A stretch of 64,000 nucleotides of DNA from Hemerocallis citrina. Its lineage: Eukaryota > Streptophyta > Magnoliopsida > Asparagales > Asphodelaceae. Positions 1 through 11,200 of the stretch are shown piece after piece. How positions within the stretch are numbered: the stretch's first letter is position 1; every line of letters starts with the position of its first letter. A program made the translations under genes and the position numbers. The stretch spans positions 201,495,173 through 201,559,172 of the forward strand of contig CM030366.1 in the NCBI GenBank assembly GCA_017893485.1, given 5' to 3'. A model generated the notes under the pieces. The model searched no databases and was not told the DNA's origin. It saw only the letters and a program-made list of their open reading frames with translations.

Positions 1-575
1 ATGCAAAACAGTAATTTTGTTTCGATACAACACAACTTACCAATTAATACTACAGTTACAGTTGTGTTTCTTTTAAAACATTAATACTGTGGTTGTTTTG
101 TTAGTCTGTAAGTATGGATAGCTAGGTTTCTGTTATACTTTTAGTTACATAATTTATCTAGTTTATTCTAATGCATCATCTTTAAATTTAAGACCATAGT
201 TGGAAGTCCTGGATTCGTGACACTGATATAGTATGTAATATGCAGATCTACATAACAAGCTTCCTGTTACATGTTGTAAATGGTAACACAGACGAATTCA
301 GCGATCATTTTCTCTAGCATAATGTCTTATTTTAAAAGTTTAGGTGTGAACATTTTATTTCAGTTCCATAAACTGAATATATCTTACTCTTCCTTTACAG
401 TGTGTTTGTATAAAATTTGAAGTTTAGTATTTCAATTTCACCACTCTTTACTTATAGTTGTGGTATCTTGGTGGTGTCCAAACTTGAAATTTAAAATGAA
501 GAACTTTTATGGCTAACAATAGTGGCTTGTGCTGATTCTTTATCGAATGTCTATTGATGGTCATGATTTTAACAG
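1..575 (+). other. Intron sequence upstream of the first visible PMT exon
   Basis: AT-rich sequence with no supported coding exon. It ends in a pyrimidine-rich stretch and an AG acceptor at 574-575, directly before a conserved methyltransferase exon, so it is read as intron of the gene that follows. The 5' exons of that gene must lie outside the window. Confidence 0.7.
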
Positions 576-2441
576 GTTGCAAGTTGGGGAGGCGATTTGT
601 TGGACCGTGGAATTCTGACTGTTTCTCTTGCACCTAGAGATAATCACGAGGCCCAAGTACAGTTTGCTTTAGAACGTGGCATTCCAGCCATATTAGGCAT
701 TATATCTATGCACCGTCTTCCTTTCCCGGCAAATTCATTTGATATGGCTCATTGCTCCAGATGCCTCATCCCATGGACAGAATTTGGTAATCCTTTACTC
801 GTATTACTCACTTTGACATTTTACTCTCCTAAAGAAAGATTAGCATTAGCTAATTCATACATTAAAAAAGATGACATGGATGAAGTTAAATATGTGCCAA
901 CCTCTATGCTTATCAGCAGCAGTTATAATTTAATCCTGCAAATTCATAAGATGTTGATGAATCTGAATTAATAGTGAATTGTGCCATAGTGTTTATTAAT
1001 ACTTTTGTTTGAAAACATTGAAATTTAATGTTTGCTTGTAAATCATAATATTTCAAATTTCTCTCATATGCAATTTGAACAAAAAATTGACTGTATGTTA
1101 TTGTTTGCCTTTATCTTTGTTTATTTCAATCCTGAATATTGAGAATATTTAGTTAGAAGATGCAGGATGCTTTCATTAAATTACTGATATAATCTTTGTA
1201 TTGTTACTTTTCAGGTGGGATATATCTTCAGGAAATACACCGAATACTTCGTCCTGGTGGTTTTTGGGTGCTCTCAGGTCCTCCAGTAAACTATGAGGTT
1301 AGATGGAGAGGGTGGAACACAACAGTGGAAGAACAAAAATCTGACTTCGACAAATTAAAGAAGTTGCTAACAAGCATGTGCTTCAAATTATACAACAAGA
1401 AAGATGATATTGCTGTCTGGCAAAAGTCTCCAGACAATAACTGCTATGATCAGCTTACTCCATCTTCCTACCCACCTAAGTGTGATGACAGCACAGATCC
1501 AGATTCAGCTTGGTATATTCCCCTCCGACCTTGTCTAACTATCCCGAGCCTAAATTTCAAGAAGCTGAGCTTGAAATCTACTCCAAAATGGCCTGACCGT
1601 CTGAATGTTGCACCTGAGCGAGTATCCATGGTTCCAGGTGGGAATGCAAATATGTTCAAGCATGATAATGGTAAATGGAAGGTGAGGGCAAAACACTACA
1701 AGACGGCTCTCCCTGCTTTAGGAACTGATAAGATTAGGAATGTGATGGATATGAATACTTTATATGGAGGTTTTGCAGCAGCTCTTATAAGCTCTCCTAT
1801 ATGGGTAATGAATGTCGTTTCATCTTATGGGGCAAACACCCTTGGTGCAGTCTATGATAGAGGTTTAATTGGTACCTACCACGATTGGTGAGTAAATATG
1901 CTCATACTCATGAATTTTACCTGCATATGCATAAGGATATATACCTTATTAAAAATGTGCTGTTTGATTTATTGTTACAACACTTGCACACTTTAGTTTA
2001 GATTTTGAAAAGTAGGAGTCAATTCACGTTCTGAGGAATTCAGTTTGTGCATCTGATAATTCATGCATATTCTTTAGTCTGTTTTAACTACAAAAAGATT
2101 ACTGATTTTTTATGAACTTCACCGTGGGGCAATATGCTTTGCATGTTTTTGCTTTTTTATTTTTTATTTTTAATTTCTTTGTTAAGGTGATATGTTTCGG
2201 GAGGAACTAAGTTTGACTTATGGTGCAGGGTACTCTAGTTTTTATCACATGCTCATAGGTTGAAAATGTTTTCTGAAATCTCAGTTCGGCTGTTTAGACA
2301 TTACTTATGATAATTTAATTCAATTCATGTATTTATCATTGTCACCTTCTGATTAACACTCAGACTTTCATATCCATGATAACTTCCATTCATATAGGCT
2401 TTTGTTTTGGAGTGTTAGTAAAGACTGCGACACTTCAAAAA

Positions 2442-2494
<53 letters not shown>

Positions 2495-3040
2495 TGCCTT
2501 CGGTTGTGAACGCCCTTGGTGCGAAGTGCGTGCGAACGCCTGATGCTGTCATTGCCAATAGCGGCATCATTTTAATTGTTGCCACTAATGGGGGATAGCC
2601 GTTCTCGTGATTAAACTGATGTCTCTATCAGCAATAGCAGCAATAGTGGCAACCGTTAAAATGAAGCCGCTATTAGCAATGACGGGAACATGCATTCGCA
2701 ACCAAGGCTCCCATATATATATATATATACATGTGGGAAATGCTCAGTTGAAAATGCAATTGTTGTGAAAATCTGTGAAAACAACCTAGGCAGTTGTTGG
2801 AAACAACGGCCTAGGTTATAATGCATTATCAACGGCCTAGGTGGTTTTCCATGTTTTCACAGACATTTGCGTTTTCAATGGAGCATTTCCCTATATATAT
2901 ATATATATATGGGAAAAAGGGGTTTGAGCAACTTGCTCATTTAGTAAATAAGCAATTGATGACGTGGCATTCATGTGATTGGAAAATCTTTAAAAGGGTT
3001 AGTTGTCCAATGTATCACATGCATGCCACATAATCAATTA

Positions 3041-3081
<41 letters not shown>

Positions 3082-4316
3082 TTGTGTTGATCTGTATGAT
3101 TTCACTACTTTTGCTTCATGAGGTTCATAGATTACGTTCTTGTGATTAAACTGTCGCCACTATCCCCAATAGCGGCAATAGTTAAAATGATGCCGCAATC
3201 CCCAATAGCGTTAATAGTTAAAATGATGCCGTTGTTGGCATTGACGGCAACATGCGTTCGCACGCAGTTCGCACCAAGTGAATACTTTCCCTTGTGTGCA
3301 TAGCATGTGTCTTTAAAAGTAAACTCTCTTTTTTTTAGTAAGGAATTTAACAGATATTCTTATTTGTTATCTAGGTGTGAGTCATTTTCGACATACCCTC
3401 GTACATATGATCTGTTGCATCTGGATGGCCTTTTCACTGCTGAAAGTCACAGGTAACATGTTGATAAATATATGCTCATGGTAATCCAAGTTTTAAATTC
3501 CCAATAAAATGAATTATTTCTACTGGACTTGCGAAAGTCAGGTTGTTATACACAATTAGATGGCATAAAATATCTTTTTATGCGCCCAAATAGATGGGAT
3601 AGGGGTGAGGGTTATCTGATTATTGATTAAATTTGGGGAAAGTAGGCATGTAACTAATACACCTGTAAGAGTTAAAGTAAATAATCCTAAAGCTTTAAAC
3701 TTTAAATTGAACCTCTTCAATATTATACATCAGAAGCTACACTTGAAAATCACCATCCTATATATCCATCATTCTGATTTAAGACGGTGGGCAAGTAATA
3801 CAATACATTTATACATCCAGATTGACTTGTTCACCCTTCCATTCATGCATAAGCTTACATCCTCCTTGTCAGCCACATAGTTTAGGGTTTAAGCCAGAAG
3901 TGCGTTAAGAATTTCATACCAGTACGGTCTTTTTTTGTGAAGTATATGTTCAACACTGATATAGTGATATTGTGCATTAGCCAACCCCCACTATATCTCC
4001 ATTTATGTTGCTTTCTAATGATAAGACGATGATTGGATAGATTAAAATAAAAATTTGCAGTCCATTTATTCTGACAGTCTACTGCGATCCTGGCAGGTGT
4101 GAGATGAAATATGTCCTCCTTGAGATGGACCGGATCCTCCGCCCTGGTGGTTACGTGATAATCCGTGAATCTAACTACCTTATTGATGCCATATCCACCC
4201 TCGCCAAAGGTATGAGGTGGGGATGTCAGAAGCACGACACCGAGTACAATGTCGAGAAGGAGAAGCTGCTCGTGTGCCAGAAGAAGCTCTGGTACTCCAA
4301 GCTCAGCCAACAATGA
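576..4316 (+). CDS. PMT21: Putative methyltransferase PMT20/21 (ERD3-like), 3' part, four exons
   Basis: Seen: four exons at 576-786, 1215-1887, 3375-3452 and 4097-4316 (TGA at 4314-4316) join in one open frame through GT-AG introns. Together they encode about 393 residues without a break. They carry family landmarks: [20 protein letters not shown] and the HCSRCLIPW segment in the first exon, [18 protein letters not shown] at the start of the second, [13 protein letters not shown] and [19 protein letters not shown] across the second and third, and [17 protein letters not shown] in the last. Known: plant PMT proteins (DUF248) are Golgi type II membrane proteins of about 600 residues with an SAM-dependent methyltransferase fold, implicated in pectin or wall-polysaccharide methylation. 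Inference: about 200 amino-terminal residues, including the signal anchor and part of SAM motif I, are missing because the window starts inside the gene. The best match from memory is the PMT20/PMT21 subgroup. The last-but-two intron (1888-3374) is enlarged by repeats. Confidence 0.93.
2443..2492. repeat. (TA)n microsatellite in PMT intron
   Basis: About 25 uninterrupted TA units. Similar tracts at 2713-2729, 2892-2910 and 3044-3076 separate the foldback elements in this intron. Confidence 0.95.
2493..2712. mobile_element. MITE-like foldback element M1
   Basis: The 220-bp unit between TA tracts is an imperfect palindrome. The left end GGTGCCTTCGGTTGTGAACG pairs with the inverted right end near 2692-2712, and inner arms carrying GCCAATAGCGGCATCATTTT and its inverted relative (about 2660-2680) also pair. 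There is no coding capacity. The flanking TA could be a two-base target duplication (Mariner/Stowaway-like) but cannot be told from the microsatellite. Confidence 0.7.
2735..2891. mobile_element. MITE-like foldback element M2
   Basis: This 157-bp inverted-repeat unit starts GGGAAATGCTC and ends with the inverted GAGCATTTCCC. The arms stay paired for about 55 bp, including CTGTGAAAAC and CCTAGG blocks. It is flanked by TA tracts. It is non-coding and its sequence is unrelated to M1. Confidence 0.75.
2911..3043. mobile_element. MITE-like foldback element M3
   Basis: About 133 bp between TA tracts. The arm containing GCAATTGATGACGTGGCATT (2953-2972) pairs imperfectly with the inverted arm near 3016-3040. 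There is no coding potential. The outer boundaries are less clear than for M2. Confidence 0.5.
3134..3285. mobile_element. Truncated M1-related element M4
   Basis: Starting at TTCTTGTGATTAAACTG, this stretch repeats the right half of M1 (about 2600-2695): the AATAGCGGCAATAG, GTTAAAATGATGCCG and GGCAACATGCGTTCGCA blocks recur in order. It lacks a matching left arm, so it is a partial copy or a rearranged duplicate. One internal block (AATAGCG..AATAGTTAAAATGATGCCG) is duplicated in tandem. Confidence 0.6.
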
Positions 4317-5334
4317 TGACAATATAAGAATGTCCGACTATAATGAATATATCACACACTTAAGAAGATGACTTCAGGGAAGATATACTGTCAGTAGTTT
4401 ATTCTTCCTGGAAGTAAGAGTAGCTCGAATATGTTACTAAAGTACACTTTATCATCGTTTGGTGTCCATTAGTTAGATATATTCTTTGTGAAATTTGTGA
4501 TGGGGTATAGGGGTGTTGCACCATAGTAAATTGTATTTCTTTTATTTTCTTCTTTTTTACTTGCCAGATATGAAGTTTTGGTGGCACTTGCAGTTGGAAT
4601 TCATCGCATGGAAGCAAGTTAAGTAGTTTAGATTGTTTGGACGGTTGCTTATTTTTGTATTAGATTTGTTACTTTTTACATTGTGAAACCTCTAAAACTT
4701 CAAACATTCAATCAAAAGGTTTAGACCCCCCTGCATTTGTTGAATTACTATGCAGGCACTATTTAAATTGGTTCTATTCTCAATTTTTTTCTTTTAGTTT
4801 CCTATCTCTAGCCTCTCTTTTTTTATTTTTGTGTGTGATTTGTGCATAAGATTTTCAACCTTTCACCATTTGTTACTTTGCATATTTTAACATTAATATT
4901 ATCTTTAAATGATCAATATATGTGTTCAAAGCAATCAGAAGATTACCTCGATTTTCTTAATTTGGAACAAAACAATATTGAAATTTTTTTTTATGTGCGC
5001 TGCACGTATCATTTTACTAGTGACAGGGTAATAACATTTACATGTATCCACATAATGAACGGGGTGGGTAACTGGATAATTGTCCATTTTAAATTTCAAA
5101 ACTAAGACAAAAGTAAGTGTCTTAAACATTTAAAAGTTAAATATTATACCCTCCACCTTAATACTGGACCCAGGACCAGGAACATGTAGAAGGAGAGGCA
5201 GTGATAAAGTAAAATAAAATAAATTAAATTAAGTAAATTAAATTAAATTAATTTGAATGAAAATGTCCGGATGTTTCACTATCTATTTGGGTTCAAACGT
5301 GTCAATTAATCAAAAAAAAGTTCTATACTGCACT
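4317..5334. other. PMT 3' UTR and intergenic sequence
   Basis: The first few hundred bases after the PMT stop are probably 3' UTR. The rest is AT-rich with T-runs and a short ATTAA-type repeat at 5205-5255. No gene is supported. Confidence 0.6.
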
Positions 5335-5790
5335 GTGGCTCGTTGATCTGTATGCTCCTCCTTGGCTACCTCGGTCAGCTGCAAATCCAATTGAGCAGGT
5401 GGTTCTCTTGCCATCAGGTTTGCGAATATCACCGGCTACTCCGTTCTTTCTGGCCTCGCCCGTGTGAATGGAACCCATATGTGGTCAGGCATTTGGCGCC
5501 AACATAACCGTAGGCTTACTACAACGTACAGTAGTTCTACTTCTTGGAGTCTCCGGAGATGGGGGCCAACTCGGCCTCCTTCTACTTGGTTGGGCTTGGT
5601 GACGGCCTTTGTAGTGGGTATGGTGTTTGTGGGCTTTTAGTTGGGCCTTTTTGCAGCCCATGTTTCGTGTGGGGTACTCATTTTCTCTGTCATCGTGAAG
5701 ACAGACTGAATGGTCGAGATGGAGATAGCTCGACATTAAGTAACTAGTGGAGCGGCTTTGTTAGTCATCGATGGCCGGTATGCGTAGTTT
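5335..5790 (+). pseudogene. MATE/DTX efflux transporter pseudogene, middle deleted
   Basis: Seen: in shifting frames the + strand gives LLLGYLGQL (about 5354-5380), GGSLAIRFANITGYSVLSGLA (about 5400-5462), then MEPICGQAFGAN (5468-5503) and LLQRTVVLLLGVS (about 5515-5555). FYLVGL (near 5580), LGLFAAHVSCGVL and a KTD plus MVEMEIAR tail follow, separated by in-frame stops. Known: these blocks match plant MATE (DETOXIFICATION) transporters, proton-coupled efflux pumps of about 500 residues with 12 membrane helices. The GMEPICGQAFGA-type block lies early and the LGLFAA..SC block near the carboxy end. Inference: the helices between are deleted, with at least two frameshifts and two stops, so this is a dead relic. 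Closest by memory are DTX48/49-type proteins. Confidence 0.8.
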
Positions 5791-6323
5791 CTTCTGTTTA
5801 TCTAGGAATCTTATCTATCTATGTTTGTGTGCATATATTTTGGAATTTATCTCTATTTACTTTATCTCTCTGTTTAAGTGAAACTATGGTGTTCTGGTGC
5901 AATTTGGATTATTCAGTCTATATTGGGCCTTGTCGAATATGGTCTTGTAGGTTGCACTACAGGTCAAAAGAAGTAATCAACAAACTATATTGGACACGAA
6001 ACACTGCTTCAACAGAGTTGTTTCTCTATCCACAAATATTATATCCAGCCTAGTATCAATGCAAATGATTTCAAAGAATCAAACATATATAGCCCAATAC
6101 TACAAGACAACACATTGATGAAAGAAGCAAAAGAGAGAGAGAGAGGCTGAACAAACTATCCATTCACTTTGTAATCACTGCCAAATGTTAATGGTTACAA
6201 CACAGAACCAGATGCTAAGAAAACATGCCAACCATTCTCTCCCCTTCATGTTTATTTTCTAGATTAACAAACCCCCCCTTCCCTTCACTTTTTTCTCTTT
6301 CTGTAGTCTTCTTCTAAAGAAAC
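5791..6323. other. Intergenic, including BRX-like 3' UTR
   Basis: No gene is supported in this stretch. On the - strand the part nearest 6323 is expected to be the 3' UTR of the BRX-like gene. A (GA)n tract lies at 6132-6147. Confidence 0.5.
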
Positions 6324-8233
6324 CTAGAGGTACTGCGCGTGTATCCTCTCTCTGTTATCTTCCCACCAGAGCTTCGCATGTACCTCCCCAAACCTTTCGC
6401 GGCTGCCAATTAACATATCAATCATACATGTTAACATTATGGAAAATGATGAAGATAGATAGTAACATATATATATATATATATCAAATAAGTAAGATTT
6501 TTTGTGATAATCAAAAGGAAGTACCTGAATCTAACACGTCGCAGCTCTCGTGTGCCATCTGGCAGTTCCCTAATGGTGATGTAAACACCCGGCTCGTCCT
6601 GCTCCACCCACTCACTCACCTCAGCATCACTAGCATTGCTTATTGATATCGATGCTGCTTCATCCCTTGATGATGTTGTCGTTCTTGATGCATCCATTGT
6701 CTCAGTCCTAAGTACTCCATAAAAAGCAGTTGCAGGAGAAGACGAAGTTGATACTCCAACTCCATTGCCGCTACTGCTGTTGTTTGCTGCAGCGGCAGCT
6801 GAGACAGCAGCATGGTGATGGAAGAGATGGTGTGGAAGAATGTGCTCCGTTGGATCCGGAACTGACGGAAAATAACCATCTCCACTTCCATTTGCATTTC
6901 CAGTTCTGCTGGAAGAGGTGGAAGGTGCCCTGTAAGTGAAGTTACTACGAACCATCCGGTCTCCGGTGCCAAAAGGCGGAGTGATTGGGCTCTCTCTTGT
7001 GGACCCCACGCGAGAATACACCGATTCCCTCTGTTTGCAAAATTCACACACGCACACACATCCAAAATCAGAACCACCCCATGAATCATCACGTACCATC
7101 AAACTCATATATGCAGATACAAATACAAGCAGAAACACATTGAACTGCATCCTCTGCAGTATGAGAGGCTCATACACAACACATCTCAACTCCGACGAAG
7201 ACACAAACAGAACACAGACTAAAGCATAAGATATACCTCGCCATCGTCAGATCTCGGAGGAGTAGGAAGAGCCTGTCGGCTAAACCTCTGCACATTGTAC
7301 AGCTCCATTATCTTGTCGAAGTTCTCACCCCACCACCTCTGAGCTTGCCACTTATTAAACATCTCCCTACTGCTTAATCCAATAAAAATTAATTAATTAG
7401 ATTCTTAATTCACTGACCGCCAATTAAAAAAACATTAATCAGCAAATAACAGTAAATAATTAAACACCTGAATCTGATACGCTTGAGATCATTCCCACCA
7501 CCCCCAGGCAAGGACACAAAAGTAATTTGGACTCCCGGCTCGACGAGAGCCGTCCATTCCTTTGGCTCCCCATTCCCTTCCTCCTCGATATTCGCACCTT
7601 CCGCTTCATTATGTGGGACCCATTTCCCCTTTCCTCCATCAATGCTGGTTGTGTTGAAGTCCCACGCTGGCATCGAGCTCGAGCTAGCTGATCCTCCAGC
7701 TCCTGCACGTAGATACGCGTAATGGCTACTATCCGATACCCCATCATCATCATCCATCTCAGCATATCCACGGTTTGATCGATGATGGTAAGACGAGGTT
7801 GTCGTGGTCGTCTTGCCACCTTTGCATTGCATGCCCGACAACTTCAACACCATGTCCTTGATCTGTCGCGCGTATCAAGTAGTAGATTATTAATGCCGCA
7901 TCTAAATCATTACTATGCACTACTTAATTCCCACAACCTCATTAATTATATCAAGGCATAAAAAGACGTGTGCATTATATGTAGAACAGCGAACACACAT
8001 CCGTATTATAGTATTAATTAGAATAGATTTAATGAAGCAAATCCCAAAGTGTATCTAGCTTGCTAGTGACAACTGAGCAAAAAGGGGACTACTGATGCTA
8101 CCACTCTACACCTGTGGCTTTATTCTTTCCGTGGTTTACAACTTAAAAACTTATTGCATCCAACGGATCTCTTTACTTGCCCTCTCTCTTTTCCTGTGTT
8201 TTTCAAAAGACTCACTCAACAAAGCAAAGGAGT

Positions 8234-8275
<42 letters not shown>

Positions 8276-11200
8276 TGTTAATACTGATTTGGGAAATTAG
8301 GGTTAGGGTTAATCTCTAGCCGCTTAAGATATTATACCCTGCTTATCAGTATTGGAATATCACAGAGCACTATCTCTAGACCAGCTTATAAAGAGATTAG
8401 ACTGGGTTTAGGGTACTAGGCTTTTAGCCCACTCAACCCGTTCCAATAATTAATACATAACACGTGTAAACCCGTGTTGCCCCATAGAATAATATACACA
8501 ATATTATCCTATTATATTGAGAATATACATATACATCCAACAATCTCCTCCTATATTCTCAATATATTAGGCTAAGCAATGTAATAATATTGGATCACAA
8601 AGATTCAAACATTATTGAATCATAAAGAACATGGATAATAGACTAAATCAATTATAACTTGAATAGTTCAAATATGACTAAACCAAAATAATCAAGAGTT
8701 CTAAAACCATATCAAAACAGAATAGTTCACAATGACTAAACCAACTAGAGAGACTGTCATAGTTTCAAAATCAACCAAAGCAAATAAACTTCAAGAACAA
8801 AATATGAGTTTTAAGCTCATGAACACAAGAGTCTTAAACTCAACAGAAGTTTTATCAAGCAAGTGGCAAATTTATTCTTTCGATAAATAAGCCAAAACTA
8901 TATCCTTGCAAACTGCTTTATGTTTACTCCTCCATTTTGAGCAAATCATTATTCTGAAATCTATGTTGACAGATTTAACTCCTCCATCTTTGCTAGCTTA
9001 TTGAAGACAAGAATATCAAGAGACATATCTCTAAGAATTCTAGCAAATTTCATAAAGTATCTAGTTCTACTAAAGAACTTAGTACAATTCAACGATAGCT
9101 TAGCAAAATGTAACGCAAGCATCACAATCAAGTTTCTTTAACAAAATAAAGAACAAGAACTATTATAGTTTCCACACAAGAACTATACTATGTTTCATAT
9201 TGGAATGATAGAACAGTCAAATCAATTATGGTTAATTCTGAATCATCAAATTGGAATGAAACATGAATCCATAAAAGAGTTATATCATCAGAATTGGAAT
9301 GATATAACAACCATTCTAAACATCGGAAACACATCGACAAGTTTTCATGCTTTCTTTTGGAATAATGAGATGATTCTAAGTAAATTATGAAAATATATAG
9401 CATCATCAAAATTGGAATGAAATTATATATTAACAGAATTTACATAGAACTTTTCAAATTATCTAAAGCATGTCAACTGCCTAAAATTGATGCTTCAGTT
9501 TGAACTTCTCTATGGCTCCAATTGGATTCTAAATTTCAAAACAACTTGGATGTTAAAGCTTTTGACTCAATAGCTTTTAACTCCATTTTCCCCACAGTTT
9601 TGATAATTAGATCACTTTCAAGTCTCTTAGCAAGAGCATTAGCCATACTTGTCACAATTGCACTTTATCTATGAGAAAGTTCAACTAGGCTTCTTTCAGC
9701 CTTAATATACTCCTCTTACTATTATAGAGTGAGTTATGAGCTACAGTGCATTATAGCTTGATAGTCGCATAACAGAATAGAGAATTTACATTAAACTTCT
9801 CAAATGGATGATTAGCAATAAGTCATTCAATCCACTCAGCCTCTTCCCCTGCAGAGGATAACACATAAAGGTCTGATTTCTTGGATGAGAACACAACACT
9901 TGTTTGCCTATTAATCTCCATAATTTTTCTGCTCCTCCTAGTGCGAACACATATCCACTAGTTGTCGACTTTCACTAAACTTTGAGTAGCACAAAGCAAA
10001 CTCTTGAGTACCACTCAGGTATCTCATTAGCCTCTTAAGGACACTCAAATGTGTATGGGATTATTAGTGAATCTGCAGATCATACCTACCTCAAAGGCTA
10101 TGTCTATTCTAGTGCAGATCTTTGTATACATGAGACTTTCAATTCTTTTAGAATGATTTACCTGTCTCATAGTTGCACCATCACAAGGTGTCAACCTTTG
10201 TATCATAATCATAAGGTGTTTCAAAACACACTTTCGATCACTATATCCCCACTTTTGAAACACATTATTGATTTATCGGGTTTGACTAAGGATTATCCCT
10301 TGCCAACCAAAACTCACCCTTATACGTAATATGGTGACCACAATACTTAGGTGTTTCAAGCTAAATTTATTTGGATAGCACAATTTAACTCTATTTATAA
10401 TAGAGATGTCACTTCCAATCAACAATCATGTCAATAAAACCAAGTAAATAATAGCCATTATATTTGACACACCACAAAGTTAAAGGCACTGATCTGAATT
10501 ACTTGATTCATATACTAGGCTCTTTGAAAAATTTGTCAAATTATTTATACGATAGCTATATTACATGTTTCAAAGCATACAATGATTTTACTAAATTGTA
10601 AATCTTGTTCACTAAACATATTAGTCCAAAATTTTCCAGTACAAAACTGTTCAGTACAAAATATCAAGTACAAAACTTTTAAATATCTTTTATGAATGAC
10701 AAAATTTTCAATAGATGTAAGGGTAAGAAGAATACTTATTGTAGCAATATGACAAACATGTGAGTAGACATCAAATAAATCTACCCCATTTTTTCAGTCA
10801 ATCTGTTAGCTACTAAAAAACATTAAGATTGCTACTGAACAATCAAAATTAAGTTTCTTCTACAAAACCCCACTTACTTACTATAGTTTTAGCCTCTTTT
10901 GGCAGATCAACTAAGTTAAAGTATTATTGTATGACACAAAATCATCTCATTGTCTACTAAAGACTCTTCTTAGTTCATTTGTCATTCAGGTTTTAAGTGT
11001 CAGTAAGGATGGTTCTTGATTCCAACTGTGAATCATTGAACGTGTCTGTAGGACTAGATTATTTCATACATTTATCTTTGGTGAACACATCCTCAAAGAA
11101 CTCTGCACGTCAAGATTCTTCTAACACAAATTAGATAGATCCAACATCTGTCCACAGAACTACATTCTGCACTGTCTAAACACACAAATATTTGTTGTAG

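Noticed and set aside
3623..3880. 85-aa ORF between the last two PMT exons
   Set aside because: It lies within an intron bounded by good splice sites. Its translation is low-information and matches nothing.
7460..7819. 119-aa ORF overlapping BRX-like exon 2 in another frame
   Set aside because: It is a shadow of the true exon, whose frame carries the BRX domain and splice phases.
8292..8312. TTAGGGTTAGGG motif suggesting telomeric DNA
   Set aside because: Only two units, located in an LTR that occurs twice here. The plant telomere unit is TTTAGGG in long arrays.
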